A DNA stretch of 64,000 nucleotides from Hermatobates lingyangjiaoensis (Eukaryota; Arthropoda; Insecta; Hemiptera; Hermatobatidae): the NCBI GenBank assembly GCA_026182355.1, contig JAPFBL010000167.1, forward strand, positions 248,001-312,000, given 5' to 3'. Numbering within the stretch: the stretch's first letter is position 1; each line of letters begins with the position of its first letter. Below, in pieces: positions 33,946-44,567 of this stretch. The notes under the pieces were generated by a model. It did not search any database. It had not been told where the DNA came from and worked only from the letters and a program-made list of their open reading frames with translations. Made by a program: the position numbers and the translations under genes.

Positions 33946-34330
33946 AGGAATTTAACAAAGGAACAACATAGAAACAAGAAATCAACTAGGAACAATCATT
34001 ACTTTAATTTTCGATGTCCCGTCTTCAGGAATAAGAAAGTGAATCGCACCAAAGGCTTGATAACGACGTCAGTATATAATATATATTGTAACTAGGAAAC
34101 TGATCAAAGGATCAACGAAACGTTTCACGATGATATCACAAACACAGAATAAGGAACAAATACATTTACTGTCTCTAATTTTTCGATTGAACCATAGTCA
34201 TCAGAGAATTTTTTTTTTGAGTTTGAGGAAAGGGATCACCAAGCGCACTTGTGAAGCGACGGTTGGAGACAGTAAGTGTTTGTGATTCAGGGCTACGTGA
34301 AATGTATAATAATATTATAATAAATTTCCC
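33946..34330. mobile_element. Two decayed family D hammerhead arms
   Basis: Minus arm 1: CTGAAGA (34028-34022), C, GGGACATC, GAAA, ATTAAAGTAATG. Minus arm 2: CTGATGA (34204-34198), C, TATGGTTCAATC, GAAA, AATTAGAGACAGTAAAT. Then plus-strand spacer and GGTTGGAGACAGTAAGTG without a core. TA tracts separate them. Confidence 0.65.
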
Positions 34331-34389
34331 TTGTTTCTAGACAGATACAACAGAACAAATGTCTTAATTTTATTAATAGTGGCATTAAA

Positions 34390-34950
34390 CAAGGTTTTCA
34401 ACCTATGTATTGTATGTCGACTCCCTAAAATCTATGGTATCCTCTGTGGTCTCTCAATGCCTTAAAAAAAATCTCATTATATATATTATTCATTAAAAAA
34501 AAAAATAATTCTTAATAGGTAAACAAAACATCTACCATTGTAAATTCCGTTATATGGTATAATGACATGAATTATACACAAAAATCTTCTCATTTTTGTT
34601 TATTTTCGAGCCATAACCAGATCATTTCATTAACAAAAATGTCCAAATTTTATGCAAATACATGGTCAAAATTGGATTCGGATGTACCATTAAAAAAGAA
34701 TATTTTAAAATATTATCTACTTTTAATATATTTTAATAATGTTAAACATTAAGGTTAAGAAAAGCATTATGCTTTCTGTTTTAATCATTATGTTTAAATA
34801 GGACGTTACGTTATTGATATACATTTCGTATATTAATATTTGGATATAACTTTTGCATGGACCCCTAAATTACTAATTTTCCACAGGTAGACTCTCTATA
34901 ATCTTTGGTAGACCCCTGGGGGTCCATGTGGTTCACAGGAAGAGCCCCTG
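34390..34950. mobile_element. Possible hAT-type non-autonomous element
   Basis: Left end CAAGGTTTTCAACCTATG and right end CACAGGAAGAGCCCCTG form imperfect terminal inverted repeats of hAT style. GTCGACTCCC and GACCCCTGGGGGTCC (approximately) lie inside each end. No clear 8-bp duplicate was seen. No transposase frame. Confidence 0.4.
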
Positions 34951-35634
34951 GCCAACAGCGGTACCACTGTCATGCTAAATATACCCTAAGTATACGGAAT
35001 TATATTCAAATTCATACACATAAAGTTTCCTTAAGAAAACAACGTATAGAGTACTTATTAAGGCATATCTACTTGCAGAGAGAACTACAATCCCTTCCTT
35101 GATTAGAGAATGCCTTAAGTAAATCGCAAATTAAACAGCGTAAGTCGTGAGTTATTTTTAAAAACTTGACTAACAGCTGTACTGGGTATTCTCGGTTAGA
35201 TTAGTTTTATGACCTGCAGAGTTAAATAAATCACTCTTACTCGCTGAATATTATCATAATAGGTTCCAAGTAATATGGCCGAGTTATTTTAGTTTTCGAC
35301 GTATAATTAAAGCATTCTAGGCGTTGCCCTGCAGTTCTTCTGGTCAAAAGGATCTAATTTGAAGAGCTTCTGAACAACTCTTACTTGATATTGCTATCTC
35401 ATATTTCCATCTTCATAGTTTCGTCTATAAAACCATTTTAGCCCAATAATTTCTATTAATAGACTCATTTAATAACCCAATTTGTTAATTATACTAAACA
35501 TAGTGTTATTTGTTAATAATTCGCCCTCATATTTTGGCTTGTAATCCGTTTCTTACACTAATTTCTTAAACTCAGTTTCCGGAATTCCTTCCTCGTCCTC
35601 TTCATTAAAACTATAAAGCTTCTCACCAATATTG

Positions 35635-35680
35635 CTAGTCGACATGTTTCGAATGTACCATATTCATCATCAGGACAATG
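35635..35680 (-). ncRNA. Hammerhead ribozyme, family M (left)
   Basis: On minus: CTGATGA (35673-35667), U, stem II GAAT-ATGGTAC-ATTC, GAAA (35650-35647), CATG, UC with cleavage before GACTAG. The core is complete. Confidence 0.78.
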
Positions 35681-35692
35681 TCTGTCCTGCCT

Positions 35693-35740
35693 GATTGTTC
35701 TGATGATGAATGTGGTAACATTCGAAACATGTCGACTAGC
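35693..35740 (+). ncRNA. Hammerhead ribozyme, family M (right)
   Basis: CTGATGA (35700-35706), U, stem II GAATGT-GGTA-ACATTC (6 bp), GAAA (35724-35727), palindromic CATG (35728-35731), UC, cleavage after 35733. Stem I is short: GTT with GAC (one G-U), limited by the palindrome centre. The ATG of stem III is the start of the downstream frame. Confidence 0.8.
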
Positions 35741-35864
35741 AATATTGGTGAGAAGCTTTATAGTTTTAATGAAGAGACGAGGAAGGAATTCCGGAAACTG
35801 GAGAAATTGTGTAAGAAACAGATACAAGTCAAATATGGGGCGTTATTTAACAATATATAAATAA

Positions 35865-35907
<43 letters not shown>

Positions 35908-35927
35908 ATATATATATATATATATAT

Positions 35928-36100
35928 CTCAACGTCCAAACCACAATAAGAAAAGAGAAAAAAGCCAAAATCTCTCAACCATAACAAGAGGTCTTCGTCA
36001 TAGTCAAATATCAGCCTTTTTTCTGATTTCTTACTGTGTTTGGACGTTGATTGTTATATTACGTGTTTGTTGTTAAATTTTGTTACACATGTATTGTTTC
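35928..36100. mobile_element. Family B element, degenerate (copy B6)
   Basis: On minus: TATGACGA-A-GACC...GGTT-GAGA. The GAAA box is mutated. The right arm has lost its core, keeps TTTCTTACTGTGTTTGGACG and the tail ACGTGTTTGTTGTTAAAT. Confidence 0.65.
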
Positions 36101-36711
36101 ACTATATGAGGATAAATGGCAAAAAAAGTGAATGCGCAATGAGGAAGTAGATATGTACAGGAGAGCTATTATGAAATCTATATACGAAATAACAAACTGT
36201 TATCAGTGACAGTTGTACGTTTATCATGGACTTCGAGTGGACGACCCTTGATCTTCTAATCCCAGACATTATTGAAACGAAATAGAAACGAGAAATGACA
36301 AAGCTGACGTATCTTTTTTAATTATATATATTCAAAAACAACTGTTACCAACTTTTGAAACCAGTTTTCAACCAAAATGTTGAGTGACCTGACCCAACGA
36401 ATGAATGCTGTATGTGACCAACTGACTGTTTTTTACATATATCCCTCATTTTGTCAATGAGTATCACTAATCAGTTTTTACATGAGATATTTTGTTGTTT
36501 TTCATTTTTATCAACATCTTCCCTTTGTCTTTTGTTAAATGTTTGTAATTTTTAATTCGTCTAAAATAGTTTATGGTCGTGGGGTTTTTTTATTCATTAA
36601 TAACTGTACAGGGATAGTTTATCTGTTTACCTGTCTAAACTTTTTTTAAGGATATGTTTACTTATTGTTCTTTTTGCCTTGACTGCAAAAAGTATTAATG
36701 TCTCATTTATG
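36101..36711. other. Intron sequence with no recognised element
   Basis: AT-rich, no open frame of note. Confidence 0.5.
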
Positions 36712-36725
36712 ATATCATAAATCTT

Positions 36726-36956
36726 TGTAGGGTAAAAGGCTAATAAAATGGTATCCACATATAAAAATTTAATGGTATAAACAACGCGTTTGGAACACGT
36801 AGTGTTCTTCCTCAAGAAGGTTGCCTGAGGAAGAACACTTGGTGTTCGAAACGCGTTGTTTATACCATTAAATTTTTATATGTGGAGACCATTTCATTAG
36901 CTTTTTACCCCTACAATGAGTAAATACCACATAATAACTGATTGCACTACGTTAGA
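36726..36956. mobile_element. Family A hammerhead fold-back element (copy A3), with 14-bp target duplication
   Basis: ATATCATAAATCTT is repeated exactly at 36712-36725 and 36957-36970. Orientation is reversed relative to A1: the extended arm is on the right (GAGTAAATACCACATAATAA, GATTGCAC). The palindrome centre lies just 5' of the box. The left core is mutated (TTGAGGA, CAAA). The right core is intact. Confidence 0.92.
36820..36872 (+). ncRNA. Hammerhead ribozyme, family A, intact core (copy A3, right)
   Basis: CTGAGGA (36825-36831), A, stem II GAACAC-TTG-GTGTTC, GAAA (36848-36851), CGCG, TT, G. Stem I is cut to about two pairs because the palindrome centre is adjacent, so this copy may cleave poorly. 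Confidence 0.75.
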
Positions 36957-36970
36957 ATATCATAAATCTT

Positions 36971-37730
36971 GTCAAACATGTTCAACTTTTGTAATTTGCA
37001 AGTGGCTTATAAAGTTGTACTTAATTCTGTTATATACGTAAGATAAACTTAAATCATATCTAATAGGTCCTTGTTAATATACAAGTTCCAGAAAATGAAC
37101 TAGTTGAGAAAAGAGGAGATTTTACGAGAAAGGATTGGCTTACATTGTAACAAAATACGAGTTTATATAACAATTCTAGGACTAGCAAAACATATTGAAC
37201 CGTTTAGTTGACTTCAATATTAAAAGTTAACCAGTTGTAATTGCTCGTATGTATTCTAATAGACCAGTATCAATGTAGTCTCGATGGCTTAATTATTGTT
37301 AGCACCAGTATTTTCCTCTAATGTATAGTCGCATTTAGGGAGTGGGCTAATTTATGGTCAAACAGGATTTCATGTTAATCAATATAAAAAGAGGTGTTTT
37401 TATGATTCTCTCAACTAACCGATCAATTGATTACTCTCATGACATTTTTATAAATTTACCAGCAAGAATTCAAGAGCAATAAATGACATCTTTTATTTTC
37501 GTCCATGTTTATATCAGAAATTGAAAAAAAAAACAAATAAAAAACGGCAATAACTACTGAAAGAATGAATATAGATTTGAAGCACTGTACTGGCAAAGGA
37601 TAAGTCAACCTTCAACTTTATGGGCATAATCATTAACAGGCTGTTGGCATCGTAAAAAATTCATATTCAAATGTACTGGTTTTAGCTTTGGTTAAAAGTC
37701 AAGTAAAAGCTATAGTGGGTGCTAAATGAT
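36971..37730. other. Intron sequence with no recognised element
   Basis: AT-rich. CAAGTGGCTTATAAAGTTG (37000 on) recurs as CAAATGGCTTATAAAGTTG at 39720, with nearby GATTTTAC/TGTTATATACGTAAGAT similarity, so an old dispersed repeat may be present. Confidence 0.5.
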
Positions 37731-37734
37731 ATAT

Positions 37735-38110
37735 ATTATAAAACAGAAAGAAACACGAATGAAAACAATACACTATGACTCACATTGAATATCATAACAC
37801 AGTAAATGGAAAGGAGAGAAAGTAGTACTTTGAGCAGACATCAGTAAACATACACACTCAATGTTTATTCGATTAGAATAAAAGAACAGGTAGGAATAAC
37901 ATACAACTCACTTCAATATTTCGACCTCGTCGTCATCAGGAGAAGGAGAAGAAGAGTCAAATCCCAACTGACTCTGATATCAATGAGTTGAGATTTGACC
38001 TCTTATGACAGTTGAAAGATATTATTCTTTTTTCTCATTTGCTATTGTGGTTTGAACATTGATTATTTTACGTGTTTATTGTGAAATCTTATATATATAT
38101 ATATTATTTA
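37735..38110. mobile_element. Mixed family C and family B hammerhead arms
   Basis: A family C arm lacks its core (37765-37800). A second has a complete box on minus: CTGATGA (37939-37933), C, GAC-GAG-GTC, GAAA, TATTGAAGTGAGTTG. It runs directly into a decayed family B arm (GACTCTGATATCAATGAG... GACAGTTGAAAGAT) with tail and TA tract. Confidence 0.75.
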
Positions 38111-38196
38111 TTCTAAATATTGAATTTAGTAAATGTGCATTTTATCTTTTTTCTGTGTCGTGTTTTCTTTAATTTAAAGTTATATATATATATATA

Positions 38197-38330
38197 TATA
38201 TATTTCATTAAAGTACACAGCAGCCTCAGCGTTAACGACTTTTATGCTGGTCTGCTCCAATTTACTAACAGCCTTGCGGTGGGCTGGTGTTAAAAGCCAT
38301 TGAAACATGTTTACGTGAGGATTTGCTGCC
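38197..38330 (-). pseudogene. Family M peptide copy (KVVNAEAAVYFN)
   Basis: On minus: MFQWLLTPAHRKAVSKLEQT, SIKVVNAEAAVYFNEIY, then a TA tract. The upstream DNA TGATGG...UAAA-CATG-TTTC is a mutated hammerhead, with the ATG again in the CATG. This supports linkage of ribozyme and frame. Confidence 0.6.
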
Positions 38331-38418
38331 ATCATACACAAATATATGTTATTCATCGATAAAAAGATTTCACATAAACACGTGAAACAACAATCAATGA
38401 TCAAACCACAATAAGAAA

Positions 38419-38480
38419 TGGGAAAACAAGACTAAGATCTTTCAACCGTAACAAGCGGTCTTCGTCAGAGTCAAAACCCA
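38419..38480 (-). ncRNA. Type I hammerhead ribozyme, family B (copy B8, left)
   Basis: On minus: TGGG, GACT, CTGACGA (38468-38462), A, GACCG-CTTGTTA-CGGTT, GAAA (38443-38440), GATC, UU, AGTC, CCCA. Same structure as 8027-8089, with every core base present. Confidence 0.85.
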
Positions 38481-38488
38481 ACAACAGT

Positions 38489-38551
38489 TGGGTTTTTGAC
38501 TCTGACGAAGACGGCTTGTTACGGTTGAAAGATCTTAGTCTTGTTTTCCCA
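38489..38551 (+). ncRNA. Type I hammerhead ribozyme, family B (copy B8, right)
   Basis: CTGACGA (38502-38508), A, GACGG/CGGTT with one G-G mismatch in stem II, GAAA (38527-38530), GATC, UU, AGTC, then CCCA pairing with TGGG. The stem II mismatch distinguishes it from the left copy. Confidence 0.82.
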
Positions 38552-38584
38552 TTTCTTATTGTGGTTTGATCATATATATATATA

Positions 38585-38775
38585 AAGTTTAAACCAAAAT
38601 GGAGAAAGGAAAACAATAGAAAAAAATGCTGTGAGGTCTTTCAATGTACGTCATCAGAGAGCAAAGACCTCAGAGCATTTATTTCTATTGTTTTCCTTTT
38701 TCCATTGTGCTTTAAACTTCATTAATTGCATCACATGTTTATTTATTGTGATTTTTCTGCATATATATATATATA
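38585..38775. mobile_element. Fold-back element, family G
   Basis: Inverted arms (AGTTTAAACCAAAATGG...ATGCTGTGAGGTCTTTCAAT and complement) with TCTGATGA-C on minus and a GAAAGACCTCA block. The right arm extends through ACATGTTTATTTATTGTGA to a TA tract. Architecture is the same as families A-D, but stem II is not convincing. Confidence 0.7.
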
Positions 38776-38989
38776 GCCCTCGCAGTGGTTTAGCTCCTGT
38801 AGGAGAGAAAATTGCCATAGTTGGGGAGATGTCTGCAGGGGAGTGTTCTATATTGAATTATATTTTTAGGATAATTTTTCACGAAAAACACGTGAAATAA
38901 AAGTCAAACTTAAATCACAGCAAGATATTTAGAAATGGGACAAAGATTTAAATAACTGGTCGTCGTTAGAGTTACACTCGAACATGTTG

Positions 38990-39095
38990 CGAACTGGTTT
39001 GTTGCGATCGAAGATGGACAACGTCCGAAAGCGCTCCAACTCCATGATCATCTTACGAGCTATGACGGTTTTACCTATTTCTAATATAAATTACA
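38990..39095 (+). mobile_element. Family E single arm
   Basis: GTTGCGATCGAAGAT, GGAC-AAC-GTCC, GAAA, GCGC, TC, CAAC. Stem II is a perfect 4-bp hairpin. GTTG can pair with CAAC as stem I. It ends TTTCTAATATAAA like the element at 11438-11670. The box reads TCGAAGA where CUGAAGA is expected. Confidence 0.65.
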
Positions 39096-39189
39096 CTAGA
39101 ACAGTTGAAGTTTGACTCTGACAAAGACGGGTTATTTTAGGCAGATGATCTTAGCTCCATGTATGAATTTCTTTCTGTGGTATAGACGA

Positions 39190-40125
39190 TGATATATATA
39201 TGAACAATTACCACATAAAAACTAATTAGAAGCAGCAACTGACAATATAAGGAACTGGCACATCAAAACACATTCATTAGGCCCTAAATAACAGATGCAT
39301 TTTGAAACCGATTGACTAGAGAAGAAAAATGTCTACATATGTTGAGTTTACATTAATATAATTATTCATTTGTTTTGTTAGTATTTTATTATTTGCAATG
39401 TCACAGTTAAGAGGAAATACTGCATAAATCACTTAAGATTTGCAAACACAACACTCATTCTATCTGAACCAATCGCTGATAACAGCTCATTGTTACGTGG
39501 GTGTTGTACTTCCCTATATTTCACTCATTTACACATTTATTAATTTGTAAAACTTACTTCCATAACTGTTCAATAATAAAAATAATAATTAATGTTGATA
39601 CTTGACAATAGATCGTTACAGCAAACACATTTTTGTTCAAATTAAACAAAAAACAAAAATAGTTGCTAATTATTATCCATAAAAAGATAGTGGATTTTAT
39701 GTTCATCTTTTGTTATTTGCAAATGGCTTATAAAGTTGTCTTAATTCCAACTTTAATTCTGTTATATATGTAAGATTTCACTTGTTGTTCATACAGACTG
39801 ACAAATAGTAGACTACAACATCTAATAATAAACATATCTGATAGGGCATATGTTTATACGAGTATATATAATTATTAGAATGTATGTATTAGTATATATG
39901 TATACAATGAACAATCTAACAAAGATACATTATAAGTTTCTCATTTCTTCGATCAGTTTCAAATTTTGTCCATCTTCCAGAGAAAACAGTTTATATGGGG
40001 TTACCAGGTGTTATAATTATGCTTGCAACAATTTTTTTCAGTTAACAACTTCTATACAGAACAAACAAAATAAAATAAATACTTTTTTTAAATAATTATT
40101 TTTCCGTATAGTTGTAAGTTATTAA
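39190..40125. other. Intron sequence with no recognised element
   Basis: AT-rich. An 81-codon open frame (39850-40095) has no domain. Confidence 0.5.
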
Positions 40126-40129
40126 TTTA

Positions 40130-40370
40130 GGGGTCTGCAAGTGTGTGTTCGTCCCTAGGCTGGTTGTTTCGGGTCTGATTCTCACTCTGGTCTCGATTTA
40201 TTCACAGGGGAGGTGAAAAAAATCTAAGCACGTCGTCCCCTCAGACGTTTTTACTTACATTAAACCTTAGTTCCCGAGCCTGTACAGTGTCAGATACTAT
40301 TTTACAGATCACTCAAACACAATTGAGTTAACTAAAGTTTACGGCTTTGAATGTAAAATCATTTGGGAGA
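40130..40370 (+). mobile_element. tRNA-derived SINE, diverged
   Basis: CTGGTTGTTTCGGGTCTGATTC (B box decayed), GATTTATTCACAGGGGAGG, GTACAGTGTCAGATACT and CAATTGAGTTAACTAAAG are in family order. Confidence 0.75.
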
Positions 40371-40639
40371 TACAATATCACCTGAAAAATCAGCGTCAAA
40401 AGTAAAAAAAAAAATGTCAGTTAAAAATTTTTTTAGTTAAGTTAGAATCATTCCACAGTATACGGAATGAACCATTTTTTCTTATTTTCACACTGATATT
40501 GAATATTGATATATATTGAATATTCGACCGTTACACCTAAACATAATCATACTTGAACTGTCATCCATTTTATCTGTAATATCCAGTTATTAAACTCAAA
40601 GCCCCGTCTGCAAACCCTTTCCTAACGTATCCTCGGTCA

Positions 40640-40860
40640 CCTGTCAAAGTTTAAGCTTAATTCTCTAGTGGTAGAGTCAGTTATTGTATGGTTATTGCTC
40701 GTAATTTGAAATAATAGAAAATCCCACATAAACAAAGTTTTATTAAGAAAAATTACGAATCTTAGCAATGTATTTGTTAGCAATAAGAACCCAAGTTCTG
40801 AAAAGAGTAGCACGTATCCTTGCCTTAATAATAAATACATTTACTTGATAAAAACTCATG
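40640..40860. repeat. Inverted copies distantly like family A
   Basis: GTCAGTTATTGTATGGTTATTGC resembles the family A extended end. AAACAAAGTTTTATTAAG and inverted phrases follow. The ribozyme core is not visible. Confidence 0.35.
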
Positions 40861-42280
40861 TTGAAAGGTTTTTGAAGTATACATGCTTAATATCTGCCTT
40901 CACAAGGTTATGGTGAATTTGCACATATAGGCTTGCATTAGTTCAGGCATTTTTTTCTGTTACAAGTTCGTGTGACAATCGGTTGGTAATAACACATAGC
41001 TGTGATTTTTTTTCACACAAGAGAAGTTTTACGAATGAGGAAACATCTGGTGCTAAGGGTTTCAGGACCCCTTCGCTTAAATGGGTTAAACCCCTGATTC
41101 GCAAGTGCTAATTTGCTATGTCAACTGCTTGTCAATGGATTTCAGGGAGGGGGGGGGGGGTGCTCGTGCAAAGCATAAGGGCTGAGGGTTAGAAAAGGTC
41201 GATTAAACCATTCATCCTATTGGTAGTTTAGTGGAGCCCTTATAACCAACAAAATGAGGTTCTGGAGTATTGGCCGAATGAGCATTGAAAATGAAAATCA
41301 CTAGGGTAAGGGTACACGTATTTCTGTGTGAATGTGTCTCGCGGATGTCGAGTTCTATACCCGATGTTGAATGGACTTAGTTATGCGTTGGGTTCTTCCA
41401 AGATTCTAAGTTTACCTCACCCTGGTGATTCTTACTTAGAGAACCAGAGCACCTCCATCTCTGTCAGTAGGTATTGATCAGATCGTGGTGTCTGTTTTAA
41501 ACAGTTAGTACTCATAGATTCAAGGAAAAGAGCATTTCCATATCGACCAAGAGCCATAGCTCATAGCCCTCTTAAACAGTACACTGTAGTCAGTCAGTCA
41601 ATTGCTGAAGTATAGAAGAACACCCACTTAAGCTTCCCAAAGGAATGCATTCAACGAACATGAAAAGTGTCTGATAAAGACCCGCTCAGCTCACGATCTT
41701 GTGAACTAAACACAGTATATGCCAGGCTCTGAGAAGCAGCAGCCTTTAATTTCTTGCTTTAAACTGCAAAACATCCAGTTTACTGTGCAGGTAAACAGTA
41801 ATTTTCATTTTCGTGTTCTTTCAAGATTTTAATAAGAAAGCCCAGCTTGAAGAGAGCCGGAAATCACCCGAGGGCATACATACGAGAGTCCCTCTTTTGC
41901 AGGCAAGTTTGTTTTTTTTTATTTCCTTCAACATTGCATTGACTCTGTTATTACAGGCCTTTGTACAGGCTATGAAGATCCGAAACAATGACAATGACTA
42001 TATTCCGACCCAAGAATATTTCATATACAACATAGATATTTCCAAATCAGAAATCATTAAATCATAATTTCTGTGGGGAAAATAGTCATGTTGAAATTAA
42101 CCTATTATGCTACACAGTTATATTCAGAAACTACTAACATTTTACCTTATTGCGTTATTTTAATATTTACGTTGATCTCGATGAAGTATGTTTTCATTTT
42201 GACTAATTCTAGAGAATCTTTTCTTAATTTTTAAAAAGAGAAAGAAACAGGAATGAAAACCAACATTAGTTGTTGTGTGT
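40861..42280. other. Intron block of higher GC, unassigned
   Basis: 41030-41760 is less AT-rich than its surroundings and contains a G12 run (41147-41160). The 84-codon frame at 41813-42067 reads QDFNKKAQLEESRKSPEG and then hydrophobic residues, with no family I know. This could be an old transposon. Confidence 0.4.
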
Positions 42281-42284
42281 ATGT

Positions 42285-42600
42285 ACGTATACATATATAT
42301 ATAAATATATATAGTTGAATGTACATAAAGAAACGTAGAGAAATGAAAAACACACACTTACAGTCTCTGATTTTCGGTTGAACCGTCTTCAGGAGAGATA
42401 AGAAAGGGAAACCAAGCGCACTGGTACAGAGACGGTCTCCAAACGTCCCTGTACCAGTGCACTTGGTTTCCCTTTCTTATCTCTCCTGAAGACGGTTCAA
42501 CCGAAAATTAGAGACTGTAAGTGTGTGTTTTTAATTTCTCTACGTTTCTTTATGTACATTGAACTGTATTTGTCCATTTCGGATCGTATTTTCATCGAAA
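42285..42600. mobile_element. Family D hammerhead fold-back element (copy D1)
   Basis: Arms 42316-42425 and 42450-42560 are inverted copies that include ACCAAGCGCACTGGTACAG. Each has a hammerhead. The right arm extends through TTGTCCATTTCGGATCG and ATCGAAAAAGT to a TA tract (42605 on), and the left arm starts at another TA tract. Confidence 0.9.
42482..42514 (+). ncRNA. Type I hammerhead ribozyme, family D
   Basis: TCTC (42482-42485), CTGAAGA (42486-42492), C, stem II GGT-TCA-ACC, GAAA (42503-42506), A-U, UA with cleavage after 42510, GAGA. Stem I TCTC/GAGA is 4 bp. CTGTAAGTGTG follows. The mirror copy on minus has CTGAAGA at 42392-42386. Confidence 0.8.
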
Positions 42601-42602
42601 AA

Positions 42603-42604
<2 letters not shown>

Positions 42605-42645
<41 letters not shown>

Positions 42646-42672
42646 ATATATGTATATATATGTGTGTGTGCT
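42605..42672. repeat. (TA)n with (TG)n microsatellite
   Basis: TA units with two interruptions, then TGTGTGTG. It adjoins the extended arm of copy D1. Confidence 0.92.
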
Positions 42673-42719
42673 TGTATATTACGTATATAAAAGATTTAAG
42701 GGTTATTTTCCTTTGAATA

Positions 42720-43675
42720 TTGGCATGAAAAAAAGTAAATTATAAAATTTCATCTTAATACTTTATTTGACCTTATATTTAATAAGGCCGAAAAAAGCAA
42801 AAAAAAAAAACGGGCATTAGTTAGAGAGAGTTTGGAAAGGGCTAAAAAAAAAACAAGTTTATGCTTTCTTCTTTCTTAAAGATTATAGCTCGACTGGAGC
42901 TGGAGCGAAGTGCAGATGTAGATAGTGTTAATGGACAGCAAGCGGGATAGAGGTTATGCTGATGACACTGAATGTCACTGTCCTGTTTATATGTCTCTTA
43001 GACAAGACAAAAGCATCTTCTTTATTACTTGAAATATAATATTACTGGAAAATTTTCCTTTCAATTAATGTTTATAATTACTGTCATAGAGTAATAATCT
43101 CTTGGCTTTCCAATTCTAGAATATTCCCTCAGCTGGTTAGGATCCCCATTGGAATCATTATCAAAATTTACTTCAATCTGTCCATTTCAACTTCCTTAAG
43201 AAGCTTTATTCAACAGTTATCCAATAGATTCATCGTACTACGATTTCCTCTGAATCCAATTTAATATTCCTGATCTCCTTTCTCGTAGAACCCATTATGG
43301 TAACCAATTCATTTATAAATTATTATATAATTTAATTGACTGTCTTTACCTTATTTCTGAACATTTCCACAACCCATCATATATTTTAAACCCCCCTAAA
43401 TTCTATATTCAGTGGCATAAAAATAAATATTTTCCTCCCTCACTGTCACCTACGAATTTAAATTGTAATTTTAGCAGTATAGACTTTTTAATTGGCACAT
43501 AACGAAAATCAATAATAGTAATATAGCATTGCACTTTATATTACTATTATACTATAATAACATAAGTATTTTTGTTTATAATCATTAGGTCAATAGACCT
43601 AATTCTGTTACATTCTATTCTATTACCTAATACTACTACATATTATACATATATGTATAATATTATAACATAATA
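42720..43675. other. Intron sequence with no recognised element
   Basis: AT-rich. 43610-43680 has overlapping TAATATTATA palindromes. No gene recognised. Confidence 0.5.
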
Positions 43676-43679
43676 GTAT

Positions 43680-44000
43680 TTTTTTTATTGTTTAAACCGA
43701 TCCCCTAGCGGGTGATAACGTCAGCCGTTTACCGGCTTTTTCTTTGATCATTGATTCTACACATTCTACATTGAGAGTCCTAAATTTTGATTTACTCAAG
43801 TGCATTTCGAGTAGGGATCTTTAACGAGTACCTGACAACGTAAAGGCTTGAGGACCTACGGCTTAATGTCCTCTCCGAGGGACGACGTAGTCACATTTAT
43901 TCACCTCCCGCGTGAATAAATTTAGGGTCAGGTGGACATCGAACCCCGGACTACCAACCCAGAGACGAGTAGATTAACCAGTGAGCTAACCTGGCCTCTT
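43680..44000 (-). mobile_element. tRNA-derived SINE, full length (tail B)
   Basis: On minus: GAGGCCAGGTTAGCTCACTG, GTCCGGGGTTCGATGTCC, GAATAAATGTGACTACG, GAGAGGACATTAAGCCG. Tail B: AAAAGCCGGTAAACGGCTGA, CGCTAGGGGATCGGTTT. All parts in order. Confidence 0.92.
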
Positions 44001-44567
44001 AACATAATAATATAGTCATAATAATGTTACAGTTTACATTTTAATGTTACAAAAAAAATTTTGGATTTATTTAATTTTTTTTTCTCTATCATTATTTTTG
44101 ATTGATATAATTTGTTTTTATTTTCTATTTCTTATAATTTTTTATCTAATTTATATATTTACCCAACTGGTACTGCTTATCTGAATTTCTGTTTCTTTCT
44201 TCTCTTAATTCTATATTTTAAGACTATATTTTAATATATCAATTCAAATGTTGAATAACAATAAATGTTGTTAAATAACAATAAATTATTTTAGTCCACA
44301 TGAAAAATACAAGCGAAAGTTTCAAGGTCTATCCTAAGACAGATGGCGCGAAAGGAAGTGAGCAGCTGGCAGTAAATGAAGGACCATGCGGGCACTTTGT
44401 TCATCTCTTATCAAGGTAGACCTCGCTTAGATGGATCCAAAGACAGCAGTGGGACTCTTAGATCTACTAAAGCAATCAAAAAACTACAAACCATGACCAA
44501 CAATCAACTCTCCATTTCAAACAGTATGTAATTCCTGATTTAAAACTGTAAGATAGCGGGTCTTAAT

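Larger units (their letters stand above)
35506..35860. mobile_element. Fold-back element, family M (copy M2), two intact-looking hammerheads and a short ORF
   Basis: Inverted arms 35521-35673 and 35700-35842 around a 26-bp centre. Each arm has a hammerhead with CATG stem III. The right arm reads from that ATG (35729) through MSTSNIGEKLYSFNEETRKE, FRKLEKLCKKQIQVKYGALF, to a TAA at 35860. The left arm has a one-base insertion in the same frame. TA tracts follow at about 35866-35930. Confidence 0.85.
38361..38572. mobile_element. Family B hammerhead fold-back element (copy B8), best preserved
   Basis: Back-to-back hammerheads separated by ACAACAG. The left arm extends through CAATCAATGATC and the tail hairpin (38371-38390), while the right arm ends at GGTTTGATCA against a TA tract. 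Confidence 0.9.
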
